A stretch of 64,000 nt of DNA, from contig NZ_CP045292.1 in NCBI RefSeq assembly GCF_009363055.1, positions 1,054,001 to 1,118,000 of the forward strand, written 5' to 3'. The number at the start of each line of letters is the position of its first letter. Position 1 is the first letter of the stretch. Under the pieces are notes generated by a model. That model ran no database searches. It saw only the letters and a program-made list of their open reading frames with translations, and was not told where the DNA came from. A program made the translations under genes and the position numbers. Of this stretch, positions 30,516-37,624 are shown piece by piece. The DNA is from Flavobacterium haoranii (GTDB lineage Bacteria > Bacteroidota > Bacteroidia > Flavobacteriales > Flavobacteriaceae).

Positions 30516-31733
30516 TTAATTTATGTATTGGTCTACTGCTTTGTCTAATTCTTCATTTATGATTTTTGCATAGATTTGAGTAGTACTGATATCGTTGTGA
30601 TCCATTAGTTTTGATACGTGCTCAATTCTCATTCCGTTATTTAAAGCATTGGTTGCAAATGAATGTCTACTTACGTGAAATGAAACTGGTGTTTCTATTT
30701 TTAGTTTTTTAGCAATTCTTTTTAATTGAAAATTAGCAGAATGATTTTTACTTTTTATCATTTCATAACGATACTCTTCACTTCTTAAAAACAATTCTGT
30801 ATTTGGAATTACATTAAAAATTAAATCCTCTGGGTTAGAATCTTCATTTATATATTTGGTAATAATATCAAAAGCAATTTGTCCAATTTTAAACTGATGT
30901 AATCTACCCGTTTTATGTATTACTTTTTTAATTCTTTTTTCTTCCCAATTAAAATGTTTTGCTTGTAAACCTAATACATCTCCAAATCGTAAACCACCAG
31001 CATAAATTGAAAATACAAACATATCTCTATAAATATCTTCTAAATGTCCGGGTTTAGCTTTGTAATTTACATACGCTTCTATTTGTTCTTTTTTTAAAAA
31101 GTGCCTTTTACTTTTTTCTTTTTTTAAACTCAATTTACTAAATGGATACATTGTTGATGGAATAACATCTTCTTTTATTGCTTCTTTAAAAACAATCGCC
31201 AAAATCATAACTGAATATCTTTGAGTTGTATGATTATTTTTCAAAACATTACTCATATAACTCATGTATTCATTCAACATTTGAACTGTTATATCATCAA
31301 AATAAACATCTTTATTTCCATGCCAATTTTTAAATTTATTTATTAATAAATCATAATTATTATAGGTACTTAATGATTTATTTCCTTTGATTCTAGCAAG
31401 ATATTTTGTTGAATAATCGAAAAAGTTAGGCACATCTTTTCCTTTAATGGCTTCTTTTAATTTTCGAACTGAAATAGACTTTACCTTTCTTTCCATATCG
31501 GCAATTTGCGCTTCAGCATCAGCAATCTTCTGAGCCAAAGCTGCATTCATTCTAGCACTATTCGGATAGCTTTTCTTAACTCTCTGCTTTGCTTCATCCC
31601 AGTCACTTTCTTTAAGCTTGAGTCCGGCTGTGATAAATTTCGTTTTTCTATCTTTTATAATTCTAATGTACAAAGGGCTTTTGCCTGTTTGATCTTGCTG
31701 ATTTGAGCGAAGAACTAATTTAATTGATGCCAT
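30516..31733 (-). CDS. Tyrosine recombinase (phage-type integrase)
   Basis: A 405-residue site-specific recombinase starting at MASIKLVLRSNQQ; the longer frame from 31781 runs into the attachment region and is less likely. It has the Bacteroidota N-terminal arm-binding domain, a SAM-like core-binding domain and the catalytic domain with R249 (AGGLRFGDVLG), H353-x-x-R356 (FHVSRHSFAT), H379 (LMDHNDIST) and the nucleophile Y388. It sits with its 5' end next to the right attachment region and is transcribed into the island. It shows no sign of the extra IntI patch, so it is the island integrase and not the enzyme of the cassette array. Confidence 0.9.
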   Translation of the reverse strand: MASIKLVLRSNQQDQTGKSPLYIRIIKDRKTKFITAGLKLKESDWDEAKQRVKKSYPNSARMNAALAQKIADAEAQIADMERKVKSISVRKLKEAIKGKDVPNFFDYSTKYLARIKGNKSLSTYNNYDLLINKFKNWHGNKDVYFDDITVQMLNEYMSYMSNVLKNNHTTQRYSVMILAIVFKEAIKEDVIPSTMYPFSKLSLKKEKSKRHFLKKEQIEAYVNYKAKPGHLEDIYRDMFVFSIYAGGLRFGDVLGLQAKHFNWEEKRIKKVIHKTGRLHQFKIGQIAFDIITKYINEDSNPEDLIFNVIPNTELFLRSEEYRYEMIKSKNHSANFQLKRIAKKLKIETPVSFHVSRHSFATNALNNGMRIEHVSKLMDHNDISTTQIYAKIINEELDKAVDQYIN

Positions 31734-31752
31734 AAAGAAGAATTTAATGTAT

Positions 31753-31862
31753 TGTTGTACTATATTTGTAAAGTGGTGCAAACGAGTGAAAGTGTTGATT
31801 TTACTAGCATTTCAATCTAGTGCAACGGAGTACTAAGGTACAACAATTGGTACAACAAATCA
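31753..31862. other. Candidate attR and recombinase binding cluster
   Basis: Contains an inverted TGTTGTAC (31753-31760), GTACAACA (31838-31845) and GTACAACAAATCA (31850-31862, matching the left end), plus GTGCAAACGAGT at 31776-31787 and GTGCAACGGAGT at 31820-31831. A third GTGCAAACGAGT lies just outside at 31936-31947. The clustering suggests core and arm-type sites for the adjacent integrase. Confidence 0.5.
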
Positions 31863-31904
31863 AGTATTTTATTGCTTTTTTATGCTTAAATTTGCTTTAG
31901 TATT

Positions 31905-31948
31905 TTTTATAAAGTCAATAAATACAGTACTTTAAGTGCAAACGAGTT
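31905..31948 (+). repeat. attC-like site 5, right half
   Basis: CAATAAATACAGTACTTTA at 31916-31934 is the inverted partner, with one mismatch, of 4492-4510 on the other side of the island. GCAAACGAGTT then ends in GTT at 31946-31948 and can pair with the AACAGCGGTTTG opening at 4465. Confidence 0.45.
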
Positions 31949-31957
31949 CATACAAAA

Positions 31958-32113
31958 ATATAATGCCTACAACAGCGGTTTGCTTCAATGGCTACTTCCG
32001 GATTTTCCTACGGAAAATCCGCTGCTGAATGGAATGTTTTGTTATATTTGTAATGGCTTGGTGTTGGTGCATCGCCACTGAGAGCAAGCCGCAGAACGTT
32101 GTGCGTCATTTAA
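31958..32113 (+). repeat. attC-like site 6
   Basis: AAC lies at 31971-31973 and GTT at 32098-32100. The left AACAGCGGTTTGCTTCAATGGC pairs with the right half GCCACTGAGAGCAAGCCGC before AGAACGTT. It has an internal hairpin, CGGATTTTCC-TA-CGGAAAATCCG. No gene belongs to this site in the current arrangement. Confidence 0.6.
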
Positions 32114-32129
32114 GAAAATCCGAAAGACA

Positions 32130-32357
32130 ATGACAAGAATAGAATTTATTGAGTTTTTAAAAGAATTTAAAACTGACTTTGACCAAAACAAAGAAAATTG
32201 GGAAAACATCAATCTTTCTGATTTTTTAGAAAGTATGATTGCTTACACAGAAGATATTCAAGGCTTTTATGACAATATGGGAATGAAAATAAATGCAGAT
32301 AATCCAACTTGGGAAAATTTCAGTCATATCTTAAAAGGTGCTTCAATTTATGAGTAA
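32130..32357 (+). CDS. DUF7660-like small protein, first gene of a two-gene cassette
   Basis: A 75-residue acidic protein without signal peptide. The order RIEFIEFLKEFKTDF, ENWENINLSDFLESMIAYTE and PTWENFSHILKGASIYE resembles the DUF7660 family, small proteins of unknown function often found in mobile or defence-rich regions. The start is 30 bp after GTT. Its stop overlaps the start of the next gene in ATGAGTAA, so the two are translationally coupled and probably act together. Family assignment is from memory and moderate. Confidence 0.6.
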   Translation: MTRIEFIEFLKEFKTDFDQNKENWENINLSDFLESMIAYTEDIQGFYDNMGMKINADNPTWENFSHILKGASIYE

Positions 32358-32739
32358 ATTATACAAGATAACTTTAAACGGAACTCAAATCGGAACTTCT
32401 AAATTGGAAAAAGCCGATGCACCTATGGGAGTTGCATTTGGACAGTTAGAATTTAACGGAATTGAATCGCCCTACAAATTCCTCAAAGAATATTGTTTTA
32501 ATAATGAAATCGAACTCGCCTTTGATTATCCAGAAGTCAAAATGATTTCAACTATGAGTATTTCAGAAATTAAAATCACGAGTGACAAAGGAATTGAAAT
32601 TAAAGGAGTTGGAAATCAAATAACAGGAATGGATGAAGAAGAATACGAAATATCAATATTCGGAATTCCGTATCCATTTTACGAAGAAGAATTTCCAAAT
32701 CATGTGGCTGAATACCGATCAATGTTTGATGAAAAATAA
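32350..32739 (+). CDS. Hypothetical protein, second gene of the cassette
   Basis: I choose ATG 32350 (MSKLYKITLNGTQIGTSKLE) over the upstream ATG 32338, because 32350 lies within ATGAGTAA overlapping the previous stop. The 129-residue protein is acidic and soluble, with beta-rich N-terminus (ITLNGTQIGTSKLEKADAPM) and a tail of proline and aromatic residues (IFGIPYPFYEEEFPNHVAEY). No family is recognised; the DUF7660 partner suggests a two-component unit of unknown role. The attC-like AAC lies 12 bp after the stop. Confidence 0.6.
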   Translation: MSKLYKITLNGTQIGTSKLEKADAPMGVAFGQLEFNGIESPYKFLKEYCFNNEIELAFDYPEVKMISTMSISEIKITSDKGIEIKGVGNQITGMDEEEYEISIFGIPYPFYEEEFPNHVAEYRSMFDEK

Positions 32740-32891
32740 AAACGAACGCACAACATTGGTTAGCTTTTATTGTGGCTTCTCGCCTACTTCCGAATTTTCT
32801 CCGAAAATCCGAAAGTATTCGTATATTTGGTTTGGCTAGTAACAAAAACACCACAACATCAGCTAGCCAAGGACCGTTACAAGTAATTTTG
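32738..32891 (+). repeat. attC-like site 7
   Basis: AAC lies at 32752-32754 and GTT at 32876-32878. The stem TTGGTTAGCT / AGCTAGCCAA is followed by the right-side bulge GGACC and GTT. It has an internal hairpin, CGAATTTTC-TCC-GAAAATCCG. Confidence 0.7.
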
Positions 32892-33017
32892 TGACAAGCA
32901 AATCGTAAAATATTCCGAAGTATTTTACAAAAGGATAATGTTACTGCTTTAACCGAACGGTTTAACAAATCCTTTTCAACCGTCAGTTTGTAAACTGAAA
33001 AGGTTTAAATTACAATT

Positions 33018-34598
33018 ATGAAAAAAAATTCAATTAAAAGATTTTATTTTTTAGTCATTGCTCCATTCCTACTCTTAAGTAGTTGCTTAAATGAAGATGC
33101 GCTAGAAAAAGTTTCTCACGAACACAAACACAGGTTCAATCAGGAAATTGTTTCTTTCTCTAAAGTCAATTATTTAGAACCTCAAATCAACAGTTTTTAT
33201 CAAGCTCGAAATCAAAATTTGAGAACCAGCTCTACAGATTCTCTCAATCTTGATTTAAACCGAGTTTTAGTAATTGAAGACTCACAATCTAACTATAAAA
33301 GTTATTCAATCGTTATTAATAATTCAATTCCTGAAAATTCAACATATTTCTTTGAAAATTATCATATTATAGAAGAAGATGATATCATTCTTGATTCTTT
33401 TATATTTAGATGGACTTCAGATAATCCACAAGATGATTTTAACTTAAAAACATTTTCAGGAACTGTTCAAAAATTCGACATCAATTATAATTTGATTACT
33501 CAAAGTTTTTATATTAATGGTGTACTACAACAACAAAACTATAATGGAAATAAAAATATAGCTAGTAATAATGATACATTCGAGTATTATATGGCTTGTG
33601 ATGTAGTTACTACTTGTCCTTGTCAGGGGACAGGAAGTGGATACTGTAGTTGCGACCCTACTTCAGGTAGTTATACTGATAGCTGTGGAATGACCGTAGG
33701 TATTGTTTGCTATTTAACAGGTGGTGGCTCAGGTGATGGTGGTTCTGGTGATTCTGGTAGCGGACTTGGTGGTGAAGGTGGCGGCGGTGGTTCTAGTAAT
33801 AATGGACAAAATGACGATAATATTGGTGATAATGGTGACCCACTTCATCCTGTTGTGCCTCTAGAACCTTTAGAAGATACCGATTTTCTAGAAGAAGTTG
33901 TTACTGACCCTTGTGATAACTTGGAAACAAAAACTTCCAAAAAGTTAAATTATATGGCTAATTTTAATAACCTAAATCAACCTAATAAATATACTTTTCC
34001 TGAAGAAAGTGGATTTGTAGAAAAAAAAGTAAATGGGATGAGTCAATATCAATATATAGAAGGTGTTAATGGGAAAGCATTAAATTTTCCAGCAGGATCA
34101 TTAAATTTTACTCATGTTCATAATAATAAGCCTGCCGTTAACTCTGATGGACAAAATTATGATGAAGCTATTAAAATGTTTTCACCTAGCGATTTAAGTG
34201 GACTTTTAGGAAATTGTAAACGTTCATGTGAAATGGTAGGATTATCCTCAACAGATGCATTTGGAGTTCTGATTTCTAATGAGGGAATCTTTTGTATTTC
34301 TATAATTGCTAATATAACTCAAACAGAAATTGATTTTTACAATCAAAAATGGAATAAATTTCAAAATAGATATGAAACAAAATGTGTAAATCTTATGGTA
34401 GATTTTAACACATATACTCCTAACCAAAGAAAAGAAATATTACAAAAAATGTTTTTAAAAGAATTAGAGAAACTTCAGTTAAATGATAAAATTGGTTTTT
34501 TTGAAGGAGAGGTTTTAATTGAAAATGGAATAGAAAAACTAAAATGGAAAAGAAAAACATTAAATAACTCAGGCTCATTAGTAGAAACTCCATGTTAA
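33018..34598 (+). CDS. Large lipoprotein with Gly-rich linker and putative metalloprotease-like end
   Basis: A 526-residue protein with lipobox cysteine 23 (LLLSSC). A threonine- and cysteine-rich stretch (CDVVTTCPCQGTGSGYCSCD, about 196-215) leads to a Gly/Ser/Asp linker at about 235-265. The C-terminal domain has FTHVHNNKPAV and, about 27 residues on, MFSPSDLSGLL, which recalls the HxH...SxxD arrangement of JAB/JAMM proteases, though spacing is longer than usual. The modular lipoprotein-linker-domain plan is common in surface-exposed Bacteroidota proteins, possibly effectors. The leader (about 32965-33010) can form a hairpin, CAGTTT-GT-AAACTG flanked by CCTTTTCA and AAAAGG. It is the first gene of a 2.4 kb cassette, 16 bp before a second lipoprotein. 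Confidence 0.55.
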   Translation: MKKNSIKRFYFLVIAPFLLLSSCLNEDALEKVSHEHKHRFNQEIVSFSKVNYLEPQINSFYQARNQNLRTSSTDSLNLDLNRVLVIEDSQSNYKSYSIVINNSIPENSTYFFENYHIIEEDDIILDSFIFRWTSDNPQDDFNLKTFSGTVQKFDINYNLITQSFYINGVLQQQNYNGNKNIASNNDTFEYYMACDVVTTCPCQGTGSGYCSCDPTSGSYTDSCGMTVGIVCYLTGGGSGDGGSGDSGSGLGGEGGGGGSSNNGQNDDNIGDNGDPLHPVVPLEPLEDTDFLEEVVTDPCDNLETKTSKKLNYMANFNNLNQPNKYTFPEESGFVEKKVNGMSQYQYIEGVNGKALNFPAGSLNFTHVHNNKPAVNSDGQNYDEAIKMFSPSDLSGLLGNCKRSCEMVGLSSTDAFGVLISNEGIFCISIIANITQTEIDFYNQKWNKFQNRYETKCVNLMVDFNTYTPNQRKEILQKMFLKELEKLQLNDKIGFFEGEVLIENGIEKLKWKRKTLNNSGSLVETPC

Positions 34599-34614
34599 TT
34601 TATAAATTTATAAT

Positions 34615-35187
34615 ATGAAAAGAATAGTAAACATAATTATACTTTTTTTGATATTCTCAACGAATTCAAGCTGTCAAGTTACAGCAACGCTGCCATTAAA
34701 TAGTTATGATTATCCTAATGGAGCATACCTTAAAGATATTAACAATCAATTGCCATTTTATGTTGGTACTTGGGAGGGTATTCAAAATAATAAACAATAT
34801 ACTTTCCAATTTACAGTTTTTAACCAACAAATGATTGACTTTGGTAATGGTCATTATGAATACTTAGATGCTTTGGTTGCAAAATTTAAAGTTGTTGATT
34901 TATCCTCTTCAGAAGTGTTGTATGATAATTTATCAGCTGTAAATTATGATGATTATGAAATATTTTTAGGTTCAATACAACTTGGAACGTTTTTTTGTCT
35001 TGATAAGAATAATTGTAATAACTTAGCTAAGTTTAAGTTATATAAAGTAACTGGAACAACTAATCAGTTAAATTATAATGATTTTAGACTAGTAGAATTT
35101 GGAAGTATAGATGAATGTCCTTATACAAATCAAGAAGATATCCCAATATTTTTACCAACAGGTGATTTTATTTTAACAAAACAATAA
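34615..35187 (+). CDS. DUF6705 family lipoprotein
   Basis: A 190-residue protein with lipobox cysteine 20 (FSTNSSC). The pattern YDYPNGAYLKDINNQLPFYV, GTWEGIQNNKQYTFQFTVF and the later LAKFKLYKVTG matches the DUF6705 family, found in Flavobacteria as secreted lipoproteins; the role is unknown. The domain looks like a lipocalin-type beta barrel. It follows the large lipoprotein by 16 bp, so the two are co-transcribed in one cassette, which suggests a functional pair (for example surface protein and partner). The attC-like AAC lies 11 bp after the stop. Confidence 0.65.
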   Translation: MKRIVNIIILFLIFSTNSSCQVTATLPLNSYDYPNGAYLKDINNQLPFYVGTWEGIQNNKQYTFQFTVFNQQMIDFGNGHYEYLDALVAKFKVVDLSSSEVLYDNLSAVNYDDYEIFLGSIQLGTFFCLDKNNCNNLAKFKLYKVTGTTNQLNYNDFRLVEFGSIDECPYTNQEDIPIFLPTGDFILTKQ

Positions 35188-35338
35188 AAACTACTTGTAA
35201 CATTGTATATATTCAATAGCGACTTTTGTTTCAACATAAAAGTCGCTTTGTGTTTTTAAAGCTTGTAATAAAAGGAAAGTTTAATTACTTTTATTCCGCT
35301 ACTGTAATATATACAAAAACCGTTAACAGCTAGTATAC
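35184..35338 (+). repeat. attC-like site 8
   Basis: AAC lies at 35199-35201 and GTT at 35322-35324. The left arm ACTACTTGTAACATTGTATA is nearly the same as at site 1. An inner stem is visible (AGCGACTTTTGTTTC, then CATAAAAGTCGCT), and the right arm contains CCGCTACTGTAATATATA before AAAAACCGTT. Confidence 0.65.
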
Positions 35339-35366
35339 GAAACGAACAAAACAGATATGAATAAAA

Positions 35367-35777
35367 ATGTTTAATTCCGTAGAATTATATTTACTCAACA
35401 AACTACTCAACAAAATTAAATATTCTGATAGAGATCCATATGAATTGAATGAATTTGCATTTAGTCCAATAACAAATCAAATTATAGAGAAGCTCAAAAT
35501 AGAATTAAAGTTGAATGAACAAATAAAAAAGTTGTCTTCACAAAATCCAAAATTTAAAAACCTTACTTTTGAGTTTGACAATTATATAGGAAAAAACATA
35601 AAAGAAAATTTAATTTACCAAAGCGATTCTTCCTTCGAAGTAATTTCAAAATTTAACGATAATGAACTTGAAACATTTACTATAGATATAATTGGACCTA
35701 TTGATTTTGAAAAAACTGAATTGGAAAAATTAAAGAAATATATAGAAGAATTAGCTAAGAAAAATACCAGCAGTTAA
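35367..35777 (+). CDS. Hypothetical protein, last cassette gene
   Basis: A 136-residue soluble protein, lysine and glutamate rich, without signal peptide. The N-terminal half is helical (VELYLLNKLLNKIKYSDRDP, EKLKIELKLNEQIKKLSSQN); the central part has possible strands (FEVISKFNDNELETFTIDII). I do not recognise a family. The TAA stop at 35775-35777 overlaps the AAC of the following site, as for the gene at 1121, so gene and site are closely fitted. The start is 43 bp after the GTT. Confidence 0.55.
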   Translation: MFNSVELYLLNKLLNKIKYSDRDPYELNEFAFSPITNQIIEKLKIELKLNEQIKKLSSQNPKFKNLTFEFDNYIGKNIKENLIYQSDSSFEVISKFNDNELETFTIDIIGPIDFEKTELEKLKKYIEELAKKNTSS

Positions 35778-35917
35778 CATCGGCTATAAATTATGGCGGC
35801 GCTTGCGCATTTTTCCGAATTTTCTCAAAATATTCGAAAGTATTTTTCTATATGTAAACATCAGTAACGAAAAACTCCAACTTCTTAAAATCAGCATATC
35901 GTTGCAGTCTATCTCTG
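35762..35917 (+). repeat. attC-like site 9, chimeric
   Basis: The left half (AAC 35776-35778, then ATCGGCTATAAATTATGGC) is of the site-3 type. The right half (AACATCAGTAAC, then AACTCCAACTTCTTAAAATC, and GTT at 35901-35903) resembles the site-2 type and does not pair with the left. The site seems recombined, and the cassette that would follow is missing. Confidence 0.5.
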
Positions 35918-35973
35918 CTAAAAATCAGATGCTTTAAAATTTCTACTCTACCAATTTTCAATTAATTGTATTT

Positions 35974-36004
35974 TTGAATGTCCATTTTTAAATCATTACC
36001 TTTG
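35974..36004 (+). promoter_or_regulatory. Promoter of the SulP gene
   Basis: TTG at 35974-35976 and TACCTTTG at 35997-36004 are spaced 20 bp, a good fit to the Bacteroidota TTG/TAnnTTTG promoter. The start codon follows 29 bp after the element. Confidence 0.6.
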
Positions 36005-36033
36005 CGCTTTTAAGCCAAAAATGGACATTTAAG

Positions 36034-37569
36034 ATGCAAAAAGTATTCAACTTATTCGATTTTTCTCAAAAAGTAAATTATAAAACTGAAATTTTAGCCG
36101 GACTTACGGTAGCAATGACCATGATTCCCGAATCGTTGTCTTTTGCAATACTAGCAGGCTTCCCTCCTCTTGTAGGTTTATATGGGGCTTTTATCATGGG
36201 ATTAATTACCGCTATTTTTGGTGGTCGTCCAGGATTAATCTCCGGTGGAGCTGGAGCAACAGTAATTGTATTAATTGCTTTAATGAAATCTCACGGTTTA
36301 GATTATGTCTTTGGAGCTATTATTATTGCAGGTATTCTTCAAATACTGGTTGGAATATTTAAACTAGGTAAATTTATTCGCTTAGTTCCTCAACCTGTAA
36401 TGTATGGTTTTGTTAACGGATTGGCTGTCGTTATCTTCATGTCGCAATTAGAGCAATTTAAAACGGTTATCAATGGCGAAACTACTTGGTTAACTGGTAA
36501 TCCAATGTTTGTTATGTTAGGATTAGTTGCTTTAACTATCGGAATTGTTTACATATTTCCAAAAATCACAAAGGCAATTCCAGCTTCATTAGTAGCAATT
36601 ATGGTTGTTTTTGGTCTTGTTTTAGTTTTCGGAATTGAAACCAAACAAGTAAAAGATATTGCTTCTGTAAGCGGAAGCCTTCCTCCTTTACACATTCCTT
36701 CAATTCCATTCAATTGGGAAACTTTACAAATCATTTTTCCTTACGGATTAGTAATGGCTGCTGTAGGTTTAACCGAAGGTTTATTGACGTTAAATTTAGT
36801 TGACGAAATTACAGCAAGCAAAGGAAATAGTAACCGCGAATGTTTAGCACAAGGAACTGCTAATATTGCTAACGGCTTCTTCTTTGGAATGGGTGGTTGT
36901 CCAATGATTGCTCAAACCTTAGTGAACTTATCTGCTGGTTCTAGAGCTCGATTATCAGGAATTATTGGTGCTTTAACTATTTTAATCATCATTTTAGTTG
37001 GTGCTCCAGTTATTGAATTGTTACCAATGGCTGCATTAACAGGTGTTATGATAATGGTTGCCATCGGAACTTTTGAATGGACGAGTTTTAAGACCTTCAA
37101 CAAAATGCCTAAATCGGATATTTTTGTAATGATTATTGTTACATTAATTACGATTTTCATGCATAATTTGGCTTTGGCTGTTTTAATTGGAGTAATCATT
37201 TCTGCTTTAGTTTTTGCTTGGGAAAATGCAAAACGTATTCGTGCGCGTAAATATTTAGATGAAAATGGTGTAAAACATTATGAGATTTTCGGACCATTAT
37301 TTTTTGGTTCCACTACAGCATTTGCAGAGAAATTTGATATTCGAAACGACCCAAAAGAAATTATTATCGATTTTGCTGAAAGTAGAATTGCAGATATGAG
37401 TGCAATAGAAGCAGTAAATAATATTACAAGCAAATATGCGAAACTAGGTAAAACAGTTCATTTACGACATTTAAGTAGCGATTGTATTGCATTATTAAAA
37501 AACGCAGAAGCAATTATTGATGTCAACATCCTAGAAGATCCTTCTTATAATGTTATGCAAGGGAAATAA
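36034..37569 (+). CDS. SulP family anion transporter with STAS domain
   Basis: A 511-residue inner-membrane transporter. It begins with the SulP signature (AGLTVAMTMIPESLSFAILA) and has about 12 hydrophobic segments through residue about 395, including the conserved NGLAVVIFMSQLEQF and the FFGMGGCPMIAQTLVNLSAG region. The C-terminal about 110 residues form a STAS-like cytoplasmic domain (FGPLFFGSTTAFAEKFD, IIDFAESRIADMSAIEAV). Substrates in this family are sulfate, bicarbonate or other anions, and the sequence does not decide which. It starts the conserved chromosomal part after the cassette array, has its own promoter and is followed by a strong terminator. Confidence 0.9.
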   Translation: MQKVFNLFDFSQKVNYKTEILAGLTVAMTMIPESLSFAILAGFPPLVGLYGAFIMGLITAIFGGRPGLISGGAGATVIVLIALMKSHGLDYVFGAIIIAGILQILVGIFKLGKFIRLVPQPVMYGFVNGLAVVIFMSQLEQFKTVINGETTWLTGNPMFVMLGLVALTIGIVYIFPKITKAIPASLVAIMVVFGLVLVFGIETKQVKDIASVSGSLPPLHIPSIPFNWETLQIIFPYGLVMAAVGLTEGLLTLNLVDEITASKGNSNRECLAQGTANIANGFFFGMGGCPMIAQTLVNLSAGSRARLSGIIGALTILIIILVGAPVIELLPMAALTGVMIMVAIGTFEWTSFKTFNKMPKSDIFVMIIVTLITIFMHNLALAVLIGVIISALVFAWENAKRIRARKYLDENGVKHYEIFGPLFFGSTTAFAEKFDIRNDPKEIIIDFAESRIADMSAIEAVNNITSKYAKLGKTVHLRHLSSDCIALLKNAEAIIDVNILEDPSYNVMQGK

Positions 37570-37597
37570 GAATTTCAATTTTTAATAAATTATAATT

Positions 37598-37624
37598 AGC
37601 TTTACTTTTTGTAAAGCTTTTTTT
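37598..37624 (+). terminator. Terminator abutting the next start codon
   Basis: AGCTTTAC-TTTTT-GTAAAGCT is followed by a T tract that runs to within one base of the ATG of the peptidase gene at 37625. Confidence 0.75.

Larger units (their letters stand above)
4549..31862. mobile_element. Putative 27 kb integrated island
   Basis: Bounded by the direct repeat GTACAACAAATCA at 4549-4561 and 31850-31862, with a tyrosine recombinase gene whose start lies about 120 bp inside the right end, and flanked by two halves of one attC-like inverted repeat. Contents include a nuclease, a phage-like small module, a T9SS adhesin with its PorP/SprF partner, type I restriction-modification, a RhuM-Fic protein, a VirE-type primase-helicase and an excisionase-like gene. 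No transfer or capsid genes are seen, so it would be a non-self-transmissible genomic island. The boundaries are inference. Confidence 0.5.
31949..35905 (+). mobile_element. Integron-like gene cassette array, right part
   Basis: After a short gene-free remnant, three full cassettes follow, with boundaries at 32098/32099, 32876/32877, 35322/35323 and 35901/35902. All five genes lie on the plus strand, two cassettes hold gene pairs, and attC-like sites separate them. The array ends at a chimeric site just before the sulP promoter. Confidence 0.6.

Noticed and set aside
30516..31733. The tyrosine recombinase as the integron integrase of the cassette arrays
   Set aside because: It has Bacteroidota phage-integrase architecture, sits at a direct-repeat boundary of the island, and is separated from the arrays by that boundary.
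4492..31934. The inverted repeat as terminal repeats of a transposon
   Set aside because: It lies outside the direct repeats, no transposase is seen, and it fits better as two halves of one attC-like stem.
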